Source of the DNA: Stratiolaelaps scimitus
Taxonomy: Eukaryota > Arthropoda > Arachnida > Mesostigmata > Laelapidae
Reading direction: 5' to 3'
DNA length: 64,000 nt
Assembly (NCBI GenBank): GCA_019614645.1
Contig: JABWDB010000001.1
Location: forward strand, 16,781,501 to 16,845,500
Position 1 is the first letter of the stretch. Every line of letters starts with the position of its first letter. Under the pieces are notes generated by a model, which ran no database searches, was not told the DNA's origin, and saw only the letters and a program-made list of their open reading frames with translations. Made by a program: the position numbers and the translations under genes. Below are positions 11,334 through 24,144 of this stretch, piece by piece.

Positions 11334-13080
11334 TTATATATATATATATATATATGCAACGGCTTTACTAAAAAAAGTACCTCAATTTTGTTGGGTACCA
11401 ACAAACTTTAAAATTGTCGGTCAGCCGTCTACTCGGACCAAATTAGAGCGTGCCATCTACCAACCACGCAGTGTAGCCCAGTATCTACATAGACGTTGGT
11501 CAACCGTGAGAACTGAGCTTAAATATGGCTGTCGCACATCACTGCACGTTATAAGGGATGGTGTAATATTTAGCCTTCTCAACGAGTCAGAGATCTTTCG
11601 AACGCTTTCACTCGTGGCGCGGCTCACCTTTCATCAGGTTAAATTGAATATGCGGAATTCAGCAAAGTTAGTGAGGCGTGTCTCGCACCTTGTCTTTTTG
11701 GTGTCTTCGCCAGGAGAAGGAATAGCAAGCCCAATAATCTCGATCCTTTCACGTTTCTCAAATATGTAGCTCCGATATGGGTTTTGTACACTTGGATCCA
11801 CTTATCGTTCATAACCAATCAGCCTAGCAAGCGACTACAAGAGACGTACAAAGGGGGACATCGAAGCAGCGCAGGCTTAAACAGCCTCGATACCTGTGAT
11901 GGGAGCGATGAATAAAGGCAAAACTTAAGGTATTATATAAAATGGCGTACACGTTCTGTCTTGTCCATTGATTTACCTAGACAAGTAGATCAATCGTAAC
12001 TAAACGAGGCGAAGCCGCTTCACGAGTTATATACCTCACCATAGCTCGAGGGAGACCCAACGAAGTAATGCAAGGCCAACTAATCCACAGTGTGGGCGCG
12101 TTATGTATTCGGTGCAAACAGAAGGAACCTGGAGACTCGGTAGCGTATTGACATTCATCCAGAAAATACGCCCGAGAAGGTTACGTTGGCGTCCGCTCTT
12201 AAATGATTGTATTATTATAATCATTCTTTTTATTCGGTACGCATTTATGCGCCAATTGAATAGCTTACTACTCGCAGGATGTACCTTATAACATCATAGT
12301 TGAGTCTCGATTGCATATACATATAGTTGAATTCATAGACTGTTAAAGAGTGAACATTAGCTCGCTTTCTTGAACTTTTGCACTTAAGCGGAGAGTAAAG
12401 GTAACTGTATACACGTCCCATTTAGATCAAATGACGCTTGCTGTTCACCGTAGTTATAATAGCTTATAAGTTTATTTCTGTCTATAGCCTTCTGCTTAGT
12501 TTATTTCGACAAGATACAACTCAGGCTTTCTTCGTCTATTCGGTCTATCCGCCAGACTTCACCATCTATTGGTGAAACCGCCACCGGTCAGGGAGGGTCT
12601 CCATCAAGAAGGCTTTACTCTCGATCTTCGATGTCGCTGCTCTCTAGTGAGCATGTCGTCCCTCGTCCGCTGCTTGTTCGCCAGCGCTTTTTTATAGAGT
12701 GAGCCACAACTTTGCATCTGTGTCTAGCTCGCGTCCGGGCAACTCTCAACGGGCACGTCTTTCTCTGACATTGGCGATACGCTCCCTCGTTTCCCCACTA
12801 AAACAACACGCATAACTTGTGGAGCTCAGCTCTGTTTATGATACACGATCTGCCCCGGGTCAATAGGCCCAGGAGCCGAGCATGATTCATTGGCGAAATG
12901 TTCTAGTACCTAAGATGCTGGAAAAGACACGAAAGGTCTCGGAGCCCGGACAAAGTATAGGTAAATAAATGATAACAACAATTAAATATATGTTTTTAAA
13001 AGATATTTACTATAATGGTTTAACCGCCTGAGGCTAAACTCACATATCCTGAAAAAATATATTATAGCTAATGTCCTTCA
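9950..13080. other. No supported gene
   Basis: Mostly AT-rich with the long TA repeat. The 11227-11769 (+) frame runs out of that repeat and is not credible as a gene start. ACACCCTGTATG at about 10733 resembles the ends of some Tc1/mariner elements, without a partner. Confidence 0.3.
11239..11355. repeat. (TA)n microsatellite, longest in the window
   Basis: About 117 bp of TA with TCTA near the start and TCTTTA near the end. Open frames across it on both strands are repeat artefacts. Confidence 0.95.
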
Positions 13081-14183
13081 AGATAAATCTATCAGCAGAA
13101 CGACGTCGTTAACTGTTTAATTTCTCGTAATGCTCTAATTAAAATTAAGTCTCCCTTCAGGCAATTATGCTCCCCCTTGTCCTTCAAATTATAGTGGGTG
13201 TCTCCTGCGGGCGAAGCTGTGTCTCGCTGCATTCGCCGCCTCAAGAACATCATCTCATAAACATCGCCGCCGCCGCCGCTCAGAAACGCCATACATTTAC
13301 CCCAACATTCTCGAATCCATCCTTGGTGTGTGTGGGTCTGTGTGTCTGTAGACATTTATTCTATTAGACGCAGTAGCATTCTAGACAGGCGACGTCTGAT
13401 CAGCTGGCGTCGCGGGGGACGCATGCGGCCACCGTGACCTTGCACGATGGCGGCTACCACAGCGGCACGCCGGCGCTGAGGGCCACAGGGAGCTACTGAC
13501 GCGACACCAAGTAAATAGCTGTAGAGAATGATTTATTCGGAGTATCAGTGGCAGTAGTGAGTGAGAGGTGCGAGAGAACTAAAGGATGCAGGCAAGGAGA
13601 GAAATGGTGTGATACATTATGATGGAAGTTTCTGCTATGCAGGGACACACCCGGTGGAGGAGATTAATGATAAACTGGCGCGGGGGCAGGGCAGTACGCT
13701 TAGAGAGGTGAATTGGCAAGTTCGGGTATGGAGAGAACTAGGACGGCTACGTCGGACTGTTGCCTTGTCGGACAATGTCGGGGGCAACGTCCAACTCGAG
13801 TCGTAAGAGCCTGGCGAATGGGGCTGGGGACTGGAGAAATGCCTGTAAGAGGTCAATAAAGGTACAGACGGATAGGCTCTCCATCGTTGAAGGAAGTGCG
13901 GATAGCCAGCGATAATATAATAGCAGGATCTAAGGAGATGTATTAGTTCGTTAAAGGAGTATTCCAGGGAAATAGATGCCAGCTACCACCTAGAGAAGAC
14001 GAAAACCAGCAATATATTCCTGCCGAATCAAATATCTACGAAGTAAATGATTGAAAGAGAAAGTTGGTATTAGATATAATATCATAGCAATCGTCCGCTA
14101 TGGAGGCATTTTTCTATTGCATACATTTGTTCGGAAAATGAAAAATAGGTCCGCAATATAATATATATATATATATATACCTG

Positions 14184-14262
14184 CGGGCATGGCGTGTTGG
14201 GTAAGGGAGGCAGTATTAAAGGAAATTTTGTGGAACCGGAGGTTCAAATCGGGTCACGGTGT
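14184..14262 (+). repeat. tRNA-like SINE head
   Basis: An A-box-like TGGCGTGTTGGGTAAGG and a B box GGTTCAAATCGG are spaced as in a Pol III promoter, directly behind a (TA)n tract. Confidence 0.45.
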
Positions 14263-15796
14263 TGTCACGCATTAGCATGGAAACCCACGATAATGCTTGT
14301 ACAGCCATTTTCTAATATAATTCACATCGCACAGGGTCGGCTCAATCAGACCCAATATTAAAGGACGATATACTTGTCTCTCAATTGCAGTGATGAAACA
14401 AACATTTTTCTTGGAACACATTAACGGAGAAACGAAACCCATGCCCCTTATCACTACGATAATTCCACCGTCTTGTCATGAGACGTTGTTGCTGTTGTTC
14501 TTCTTGTTGTGAGGCTCTGTTAAAGTTCTATTGTGAAACAACCCACGCCACCTCCTGCCTGTACTGAGCTTGATGCCCCCTAGTTACGATGAATCTTGGT
14601 GCCAACAGATACGTGCGTTGTAGCGCGGTCCATTCTAATGGCCTCGGCTCCCTCTTTTGTTCAGTTTCTCTCAACTATATGTGTTATGTTGCTCATGTTA
14701 GGATTTGAAAGGGGACTGGACTGATCTTCATACACACACACGTTCTCCAGCACTAGGTTGCTTCTGAAGTGATGTCTGTCATTGTAGGCCAATTTGGCGT
14801 CGCTCTGTCCGTGACGATTGTCGGTTGTAGTGGCGAAATAGAATAGCGTTTTACAGCAAAGTAGTTACATCAAACGCTCGCCGCGCCCCAGACAGAAATG
14901 ATCCACACAGGTAAATCTTCTTTTTTTCCTAATAACATAGAAGGCGAGATTAGGCAGAGAAGAGTAATCAAAATACGGAGTTAGTTTGCTTTACTGGTAC
15001 TTAAAGCAAGATGATTTAATGATTTTCTCTCTAATCTCGTATACTTAGCTAGGTCGCAGAACTGAGCCTTTATCTGCAGACCTTTGATACCAGTATGAAT
15101 AATAATAAATACCTCGTAATTGTGACGGTTTAACGTTGCGCGAAATTGAGGCAACTTTTCATTCAGCTTGTCAGTCTCCAAACATAACAATCTCTTAAAA
15201 GTATTGAATTTTTTTTATGTCCAGAACATTGCTCAGGGTTAAACCGTAGTTTTGACACCAACTGTGCATTAATAGCACCATTCAAATTAGGCGGTATGAA
15301 TCATAAAACCAGAAAAAGTACCTGAGAAAGATAAAACGCGCCCATATATTTCAAATGAAATATGCATTCGAATATGCGGCACAATATCCATACATTATTG
15401 GGCCTGAATCCGTCACTTGTATGGTCGAAGTTAATGCCAAACAGTTGATAGCATCGTTGCGATATTCGCATATATTTCATAATTCGAGCTGGCAGGAACG
15501 CTCGTTTCATAGGACACCCGAAAAGAACAGCCGAGAGAGAAAGCACCTGAAATAAAATCTTTGTAAAACGGTTGGGCCAAAGGTAAGAGAACTTCTCTAT
15601 AGTACATATTTTATGTGCTTAAATTGCATTGTGCATCCAAATGTCAGCTAGATGTATAATATCACCACATAACGCGAGGGCTTGCGCTACTCCCAAAGGT
15701 TAGCGGTGACTTTTATTCTCTCCAGTTCACCCGCTACGGAGCGAGTAGACAAAGTATGTTGTTGTATATACTAACTAGATAAAAATAATACAGCAC

Positions 15797-15872
15797 GGTA
15801 GCAGGAAGCGAACCCAGAACTTGGTACAATGCTCTTAGCGATCGGAAGAGCACTGGCGACAGACTTTCAGCA
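15797..15872 (-). repeat. tRNA-like SINE head, minus orientation
   Basis: The minus strand reads AGTGCTCTTCCGATCGCTAAG, then GGGTTCGCTTCC as a B box. It is related in plan to tRNA-derived SINEs; no tail was identified. Confidence 0.4.
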
Positions 15873-17463
15873 ATTTCTCTTTCCAAGACTCTTTTTGGGT
15901 GATACACTCTGATAAATAAAAAAAAAATACCTTAACCCGATCAAAAAACTATTGTCTTAAGTAAAATAGCCATACTTTTCACCTTTTAGACACTGGTAAT
16001 TAGACAAATTATTTCTAAGTGAAATCATTGCTTATCTATGCGGTGACCTCTGTAAACACTGTGTTCTATGAAATGACAAATTAGTACTAACACACTATAA
16101 ATTCGTCTTTACTAGGGTACAAGCCACGTGCAGCTACATTGCACCACTTAGCGCACCGCAAGTTATATAACAATTCCTATGAACCTGCATAACTTTCGAA
16201 TAGATCCAACGATATGTTACACCTTAGTTGCATCCCATATCGTATTACCAAAGTGTCATTTCCTAAATCTAATACAACGTCGGTTCGCTCATTGTCAGCC
16301 AGGCTGCTCTTAAGTTGAACCATGGTTTCAAGCTCTCCACGAACGTCATTATTCGTTCGCCGTGTATGTATGCCCTTATCAATCCTTGCCTGTATTTCTC
16401 TTGGCCACATAATTTGTGGCTCAAGGGACGTTCACGCAGATCCATGTCGCAGCCGCAAACCATCGCTAGGGCTCATCAGGGAAATATAGAGAAACAGAGA
16501 GCGAACACTTTAACCAGAATCCTCTAGAGGCGAAGGGTGAGACCTGATGGAGATTCCTGCAACGCCCATTTCCTCTTTGTGCTAGACGTTTCATCATCAC
16601 ATATGCCCCACTCCTCGAGCAAGCTGCCGTTGTAGGGATGGGGACGGCATAGGCGACAAGTCGACGATTTGTCCTTGGCGTTAGCCTTGGCTTGGCGCTG
16701 GTTTTTTTTTGTCAAATCAGGGACGAACGCCCACCTCATGCAGCTACGCGTCAGCTACCCATCGGCTGGTAGTGGCATCTGCGAACGAGAGAATGCCGGT
16801 CAACCAAACACGACGGCGAGAGCGTTTTCACTTCCTTGGCAGCTATCCACCTCGCATAGTGGTACAGGGTAGTAGAAGCGGAGGAGAAGAGAACATAAAC
16901 TGATCATCAACCTTCGCCGTACACGGAAGAATCTAGTATTATAACACTAATTGGGTGCGAGTTTACCGTCAGCGACTGGGAGTGAAACTGTGCCAACCAT
17001 CTAAGAACCTGTCCAATAGCCGACGCCAGCAGAATCTCACAGTATCTGCTTCTCTTTTCCCAGAAGATTTGTCCTTTTCGCTGAGTCGCCGCGACCGGCG
17101 CCCACTAGCCTGTCTTGCTCCAAGTGCCCGCGACCGCAGTGGTCCAGTCTATCTAGACCACCTGCCGTCTTACGTCGTGTAGTACCATGGACACACACAC
17201 ACACAACATAGATAGATACACTGCTCTCCCTTTCATTGCTTGCTTGTCCAAGCAGCCATCTGGGCCTCGATTCGTTTCCGCCCCCGGAGCTCCTGTGTCC
17301 CGTAAAAACAGGGGCTCATCTCTCTCGGCTGCAAACCCCAAGCAGATCCCTCTGGACAGCCTGTCCGAGCCACTCGGTTGTCCTTCTGTTCTGTTCCTCT
17401 GCCGCTGCTACCACCGCTGCTACTAAGGAATGCGACTAATTTTAAACTTTCCTTGCTCTCTAG

Positions 17464-17704
17464 CGCTCCCCGTTCCAGAACATCCTCAGAAAGGGCAAGC
17501 AGACGGGAAGGGCGTGCTAATACGAACAGCGCGGAGGAGAATCAACTGAGGATCACGCTGGCAGAGTTCGTACGAGATCGTCTAATGGCTAGATTAAGTC
17601 TGAGTGATGGTCTGAAACGGGCTAGCTCGTCGGAAAGCCCGCTGGAAAGCGCAGCGGGCCGGGAAGACCACAATAATGGGAGGCAACTGGAAGAGGCCGG
17701 TTAG
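17464..17704 (+). CDS. Possible terminal exon of unidentified gene
   Basis: A textbook acceptor (branch-like GACTAAT, then a pyrimidine tract ending CTCTCTAG) opens 79 codons and a TAG stop. The peptide is hydrophilic, rich in Ser, Arg and Glu, with one amphipathic stretch (ITLAEFVRDRLMARLSL). Another good acceptor lies at about 17061, so the 17.0-17.7 kb region may hold consecutive exons of one plus-strand gene. Local GC is higher than the surroundings, which lengthens chance open frames. No domain is recognised. Confidence 0.28.
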
Positions 17705-17709
17705 AAGAA

Positions 17710-20700
17710 CAGGACGGACATACGGTAGCAGACTGACGACTTAAGCATAAGCGAACAGCATACTAGTACTCGCTAGTGGTGGCCACTAGAAACGGCCGAT
17801 TCGATGCAGAACGAAAGGAGCATTGGAAGAAGAAGAAGGGAAATAACGCTTGAGAACCGTTCATTTCCAGTATCGGCTAATGTGACAGTTGAGAAGTTGA
17901 TCGTCTCCTCGAGACGGGAAGTCGAAGTGCGAAGGGAATTAACTGACTAGGTCTACTCGTAAAAGGCAAAATATCGCTGTTGGATGACCACCATACATAC
18001 GGGTTTGAGTCATATGTATTACAATCTTATGAAAATGGCGAAATGGATTCCGGCAGTCGCGTTGTCTCCCCTAAACCTCAAAGGTGGATTCCCTCATCGT
18101 CACTGGCCACGTATTGGAGAGCAGTCAGTCGCTCAGTAGCACGTAGAATAGCCACGTGTGCCCAAGCGGGTTATGAATTATGTTGATTGAATATAGTTAA
18201 AGACGGCTCACATTTGTTCTAACCACTGGCAACTCATAAAGGATAAACGCAAGCAGTTCTTGAAGTCGAGATTCAATTCGGTCATCACCCTGCGGTTGTA
18301 GGCAGCTTTCTTGATCTTTTCGATAACACATAAGATTGATTTGCTTCAGTTAGCATGAGCTGATCGAGTAGGTGGTTGTGATTAATTAAATGCTGACAGC
18401 TTCGAAATGTTTTTACCTTCCCATCATTTACACCATCATAACGACTGAATAACTCACAACAATTAGTCTTGTCAAAATGGGTAATACTATGGACACCAAT
18501 ATTTTATGAGTTAAGCCTTCCGGTTAACTGTTATCAAACCTTACCGACCGGCTAAACAATATCAAACTATCCGAGTAACATATTTAATAATATTGTGTTA
18601 CGGTCAGTCTCCTGCGGGAGCTAATCAACGAGAACACATTCGGTCGAGCATAGTACCGGGTCATGGGTAGGAACAGCAATTATATTTGTAACAGACAATG
18701 ATTAATGTCGGACACAAAACTAGCGGCGGTAATCCAGTCGATTCGAAGTAGCTTGCAGACACAATAATTGTTGTTGAAAGAAAGTTCAGCGTCGCGAAAA
18801 GTTAAGTCGAGCCACGTTTCGCAACGCAACACGAGATCAACGTTATATGCTACGCCGAAAACATGTACACCAGTCACAGCATCGAGTCTGGCAGCAGAGA
18901 TCCAAGACATGGTTTTATAATAGTACCAGCGGACGAGGGAGTAAGATCGACGACGAGTTTATCATCCTCTTCATTGACGAACCGGCAAAATCGAAGCATA
19001 CGGATAGCGTTGCGAGTGTATCCACCAGAGAGAAAATGAGCTATTCGAAGCTTGTGCTTGAAGGGCAGAATCCTTTAAGCATCGGCAGGTGCAATGGCAA
19101 ACAGTCGGCATTCGGCTGAGACGATCATAGCTGCCAAGACCCTAGGATACAATCTCGAGTTTTGTCACTGCGCAAAGATAAGATATAATCGTATAGCTCA
19201 GATTGACTGTAATATTGTGCATGACAATAGGCATTGCTGAATGAAATTTGAATACGCTAATTCAGTTCCACTGAGAGGCTTTCGACGCGCTGGCGCATTA
19301 CTATTCCTGCTCTCTTGGGAATGAGAAATAAAGAATAGCTGTCTATAATAATTCTCAATCATTTCACAGACAGATTCGTTGAAGGGAGCATCACGATGTC
19401 TGCTTACAAATGAGATTGGTGACTACTGATGCATAGCCACACAGTTCACAAGTGAGCTCATTTGTTTTCATCACCGTCACCATTCGTTGCATTTCGAGAT
19501 CACCAACAGACGACTCTGAAACGAATACCAAACCACAGCCGATCTGTTTGTGGATAGGAAATTCATCGAGTAGACCCACACTCGAGGCAATGGTTATCGG
19601 CTCCATATTCGCTTCATGAGCATGCGAGCTTGTTCATCAAGGTCGCATCTCAATGTAATGAACAGACTGATGAACAAGCTCTTCATCACATTGTGATCGA
19701 TCTTATGTCTGGGATATATGTATATCTATATATTCAGAGTTGTCACGGCAGGGTACTTTTCGCAGATATCCACCTGAGCACCATGCGTAGTTTGTAGATC
19801 TCGAGCGTCCCGATTTGGGAGCATTATTGAATCCACGTGCATGCACTAGCCTGAACTATGAACTATAGCGCTGAAACATGAATATAAAAGCGCAATAGTC
19901 GATAGATCATGCTTTTGAAGGGTATATGATTATTTTACAATGATAAGAATATCAGTTGATAAGAAGCTTTCGATAATAATGATAATAATAATTATAGCAG
20001 TTTTCTGCATCGAGTGTGCTAGTCTGCGCCAACAATAGGTGCATATATTCACTTGTCCTGGACCAAACGAGTAGAAAATAACCCAACACGTGGTTAAATG
20101 TACAAGCAAAAGTAAGAGGAAAGACGGGTCTCGCAGAGGGACAGATTGTCCAGTGCTGTGCTACTCGGCGCTCCGGATCACTCGACCTCATGCGTCCTCT
20201 CTCGCAGTCTGTGAGCGGTCCTCACAAGGTGAAAACCCCAACGGCGGGACTAAGCCCTCGCACTGGACTAACACTCATTGCCCCCTGTTATAGCTGCTGC
20301 TTCATTCAGTGTCACCGCCGCGCCTCGGGGGTCGTCCAACCGTCCCGGCTTAAGCGAACCAAAAGCAAAATAGGGAAATGGTCGAGGCTCCCATTTCGCT
20401 AGAACCTCCCCCCCCTATACTTTACGTCCGGTGTCACTGCCCTACCCCGAGTTCGCCGCGTCTCCGCCAACAGCAACACTGGTGCCCTTGACCATCCGAC
20501 TGGACAAGTACATCCCACTCAGGCCGACCGGAGCCACGGTAGCGCGCAGACGCCCACGAGACATCAGAGAGCACTGCCTGCCTCCCTTTCCCGTTCCGCT
20601 CGCCCGGTTGGGCACCAGCGCTCGCGAACACAGGCGGTCGCCCGAGAACGAGACGAACCTCCAACTATCGCCCGCCCAACACACGACGGCCGCTGCCGCT

Positions 20701-22340
20701 GCCGTCGTCGTATTTTCCGCTGGCTTTACGCACTCATTGTTGCGCAGGCGTAATTTCACGATACACAGCAACGGCCTCTGCGTATCCCGACGAGGCGAAA
20801 GCTGGACGAAGAGAAGCAAAGAGAATGAAGTGAACTAAGCCAAAGTACTGGCCGCGAGTAGGAATGGCATAGGAGTGTGTATCCATGCGGACGAGAGAAG
20901 GAGTGCCAATTTTCACCGCATCACTCCATGTGCCGAGAGGGGCAATGGATTTTACTGTATATCTAATTGCATGGTGGTGCCCCTGGCCTCGAGTGTTGGT
21001 GGTGCACAGAGTAGAAGTATTCGGGCAACGAGTAACGGAACAGTGATGAACAGTGGAGAGTCGCCAGCTATGGAGCAGATTGTGTACTCGCGGCATCGGA
21101 AAGTTGGCGAATACGGATCATGATTGGGCTTTGGGTATACTATGCATTATATTAGATTCTTTTGTATGTGTATCTAATAAACACGCTCTGACGAATAATA
21201 TAATAGAGAAAAATACGAGAGAGAGAGACGCTGCCGTTGTCTAAGGAATATACAGCACAGCATGCAGCATAGCGATTTTTTGGATGCTTGAATGTCGGAG
21301 TTCATTATATGTAGCCGCATATGCTATGTGGCCTAGACGATAGCAATCGTGTTGTCTTATCACTCTATTAGACCCCTGAAGGACACGAAGATGGAAGAAA
21401 ATCCCTGAATCTATTTCTAGAGATGAAATTGGCTGAAAAATACTCCTCAGTTGACTGAGATAGCGATAACTCACTTCTGTGTATGGGAAGAATATGTGCT
21501 ACCTGTTCGACTTTCATATGTAATTACATATAGTAATGATGCTATTGCCATTGCAGCCAATTTCAATCCGCACTGACGATCTGATTGCAGCTAAGGGCAA
21601 CTTCTTTAAATGCCCCCTTCCCTGGTCGCAATAAATTGAGCTTATTTGCTTCGTTCTACTGAACATTGGCCTATTCACCTTTGACAAATGTAGCGAACAA
21701 GGGAGGCTAATCCCTTGTTATACCCCATCAAAAAAAGAAGATGACCCACACCTTTGTTCTTGTCCGACTGTCAAGGTGGGTGAACGAAGCCGTTCTCCGT
21801 CAGTTGCCTTAGTGAGCTCACCATTTGTAAACAGCGCTACGGGAACATTGGTCGTACGTGACCAAGAAATGATTGGTGAAACCTGTCGACCCAATGACAC
21901 TTGACACAGTAGCGCTAGACTAGGGATAGCGAAATGTTCTACGTCTATGACAACGGTGACAAACGACGCATTGGCGGCGTAATAAAGCCATTTTCTCCGA
22001 TGCTTGTCACAGGCAAAGACACTCGTGGATAAAGTATTTGTCTGACTGCAATTGTAAACTATTTGCCTTAATGCTTGTGTTATTTCAAATTGTACACATA
22101 GACATATATGAAAGGACGTTCATCACCACAGCGATGCAGTCTGTGCATGATGACTATAGGTATTATGCAGATGATCTGCGTCATCATCGGTTAAAATGGC
22201 GGGAGACCCTTTCGGATATCATTATAGGAATTCAGTAAAAGTTTAATTTCATAACATAGTTCATTGTTTGCGAAGCTCGTCGTGGAACCGTCGAACGAAT
22301 CCTGCAAATACAAAGCTGTGCTGATACACTAATGGGCGTA
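17710..22340. other. No supported gene
   Basis: 20.1-20.85 kb is GC-rich with long overlapping frames on both strands, perhaps a promoter or leader region. Frames at 18847-19119 (+) and 19391-19606 (-) are unidentified. Confidence 0.3.
19626..19681. repeat. Inverted repeat, 14 bp arms, 28 bp loop
   Basis: GAGCTTGTTCATCA at 19626-19639 pairs perfectly with 19668-19681. It could form a hairpin in RNA of either strand. Confidence 0.8.
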
Positions 22341-22357
22341 ACAATTATTTATTACAG

Positions 22358-22545
22358 ATGCAGTGAGCACCCTTAGAGGGTTCTACGAGGCTGCCATTGA
22401 CATGGGCAGTGATCGGCTTTCATCCTTAATGGGAGGCCGTAATGTTCGCCTCTCGAGGCCAATCGATATGTTCTGCATAAATCATCCTCTTGCTAGAAGC
22501 GAAGTCAAAGAACATTGTCACCGCGTTGTGCTTCCACTGGATGAT
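22358..22545 (+). CDS. Single internal exon of unidentified gene
   Basis: The exon is flanked by a good acceptor (ATTTATTACAG) and a perfect donor (GATGAT|GTAAGT). It enters with two bases of a split codon and leaves in phase 0, giving 62 open codons. The peptide includes GFYEAAIDMGSDRLSSLMGG and, later, IDMFCINHPLARSEV. Composition looks protein-like, but I recognise no domain. No neighbouring plus-strand exon joins it with certainty; the open stretch at 23976-24140 would fit in phase 0. Confidence 0.35.
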
Positions 22546-23975
22546 GTAAGTTATCGCTGGTACGGACACATGCATTCAGACGCAGACGGCCATGCAAGAG
22601 GCTCGAGACGTCCACGAAAGACACGCATTTGAATTGAAAAAAAGGAGATCATTAATGAATTAATGTGGCAGCGTTTCCCTATTGTTTAGGTTGTTCTCGA
22701 CGATTGTCAGCGGTTCTCAGTACAGCCAACTTCGTCCCCTGTTTCTTTCTCGCTTGTTGGGAATACGGGGGAATTGATAGGATGCTGTTAGCTTCAGTGG
22801 CTGAGTTCCACGTTTCCTTAAAAGAAAAACTCACCTTCGTCCTGTCCACATTTTTGTTCATATTTTCGTGAAGAGTGTCAGAGAGATTTTTGCCCATCGT
22901 CTGCATCGGGCCCAGCCCGGCCGTGTTCGTCGGCCTCCCTTGCTGTTGTCCTTATCGATTGCCAATCTCTGCTGTTGTTAGCGTTGGTATCGTCATCACC
23001 GTTACTGCCGACGCCTCCATTGAGCCAAAGTACAGACGCATCAGGAGCCCAGCAGCAGCGTCGGAGACGTCAACTTTGCCAGGGAGCGACCCACGGGTAT
23101 AGCTTCTCCTTGCTAGATGGAAAGAGGTCTTTCCCACCAGCTTTCACAGCTTGCCCAAAACCGTTCGTGAAGATACAGCAAGGTAGAGTGTGAGACATGG
23201 ACGGTCCCAACATCTCCACCGTGCAGACGTTTAGCTTGCGTGGCACACGCTAGCAATGAGACTCACTCTCAGTGTAGAAAAGGGATTTGGCTGGTCTGCC
23301 TCTTGACGGCCAGTAGAACCGGCCAAAGCAGGCCACGCCTCTCAAGCAGCCAGAAAGCTTGGGAAGAGCTAGAGCAGGAAAAGAGCCGCTCTCGTAGTCT
23401 AGCTGCCGCCAGACACATTGCGAGAGCGAGCCTTGAGCCTCCTCGTAAAGGAGAGGCAAGGATAAGTCGTTCCGCCTCACGCCGCCGGCTCGTTCCCCAC
23501 GGTCCTTCTAAATCCGCCGCACCTGACTCCACCAGTAATGACAATCGAAGTGGGGAACGATGCTGGCAGCAGAGGAAGCAGCAGCGGCAATGACCTCAGT
23601 CTGCTGCTGGACGTCCATAGGATCCCAACTATTTTTAGGCGGCGCCATAAATGCCATTTTTTCTTCGCTACAACTGTCGGCATCACCATCAGTGATCCGT
23701 TGCATAAGTCTTCGACAGAAGTAGAAAATCGGATATCCACACAAATAGCATGGGTGAACGATACTGAGGAAACTTCTTATCGTGTAAGAGTGGATCAAAA
23801 CACAGCATTTGTTCGAGTACACAAGATAGCACGTGGTTATGTTCATGTACACGTGTGCGCTTGAGCCAAAATGTTCGTGGGCTAGTTTTAGTAGATGCAG
23901 ATGAAATCCGAAGGGGTACAATAATTTCAATCAATAGACAAAAAGGGAGAAATAGCTAGGTAACTAAAATGAGAG

Positions 23976-24140
23976 ATCATTGGCCACGATATATGTGACA
24001 TTGATGATGTATACGATAGCATGATAATCGCTATAGATACCATAAGGGATATGTGCACTATACAATTGAAGAATCGACTAGTAGGTCTGGTACCGGCGAC
24101 TTGGCTCTACCATGCTTCGACAACAATCGGATTCTCTCTT
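23976..24140 (+). CDS. Possible exon of unidentified gene
   Basis: The stretch is open for 55 codons and ends at a perfect donor CTCTT|GTAAGT in phase 0. The proposed acceptor (AATGAGAG) has a poor pyrimidine tract, so the start is uncertain. The peptide includes DDVYDSMIIAIDTIRDMC and ends TTIGFSL. It could follow the 22358-22545 exon in phase, but the intron would lack strong support on the acceptor side. Confidence 0.22.
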
Positions 24141-24144
24141 GTAA

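Larger units (their letters stand above)
13090..17060. other. No supported gene apart from SINE pieces
   Basis: Open frames at 13561-13806 (+), 15301-15546 (-) and 16177-16410 (-) look partly protein-like but have no splice or family support. GC rises from about 16.5 kb towards the candidate exon at 17.46 kb. Confidence 0.3.

Noticed and set aside
11227..11769. A 180-codon protein starting in poly(Tyr-Ile)
   Set aside because: Its start is a translated (TA)n microsatellite, and the remainder has no supporting signal.
20431..20838. A 135-codon plus-strand gene, with an equally long frame on the other strand
   Set aside because: The DNA is GC-rich, so stops are rare in several frames at once. 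No splice site, domain or codon pattern favours either.
23240..23593. A 117-codon Arg/Ser-rich gene
   Set aside because: Overlapping open frames exist on both strands in GC-rich DNA and the peptide is low in complexity.
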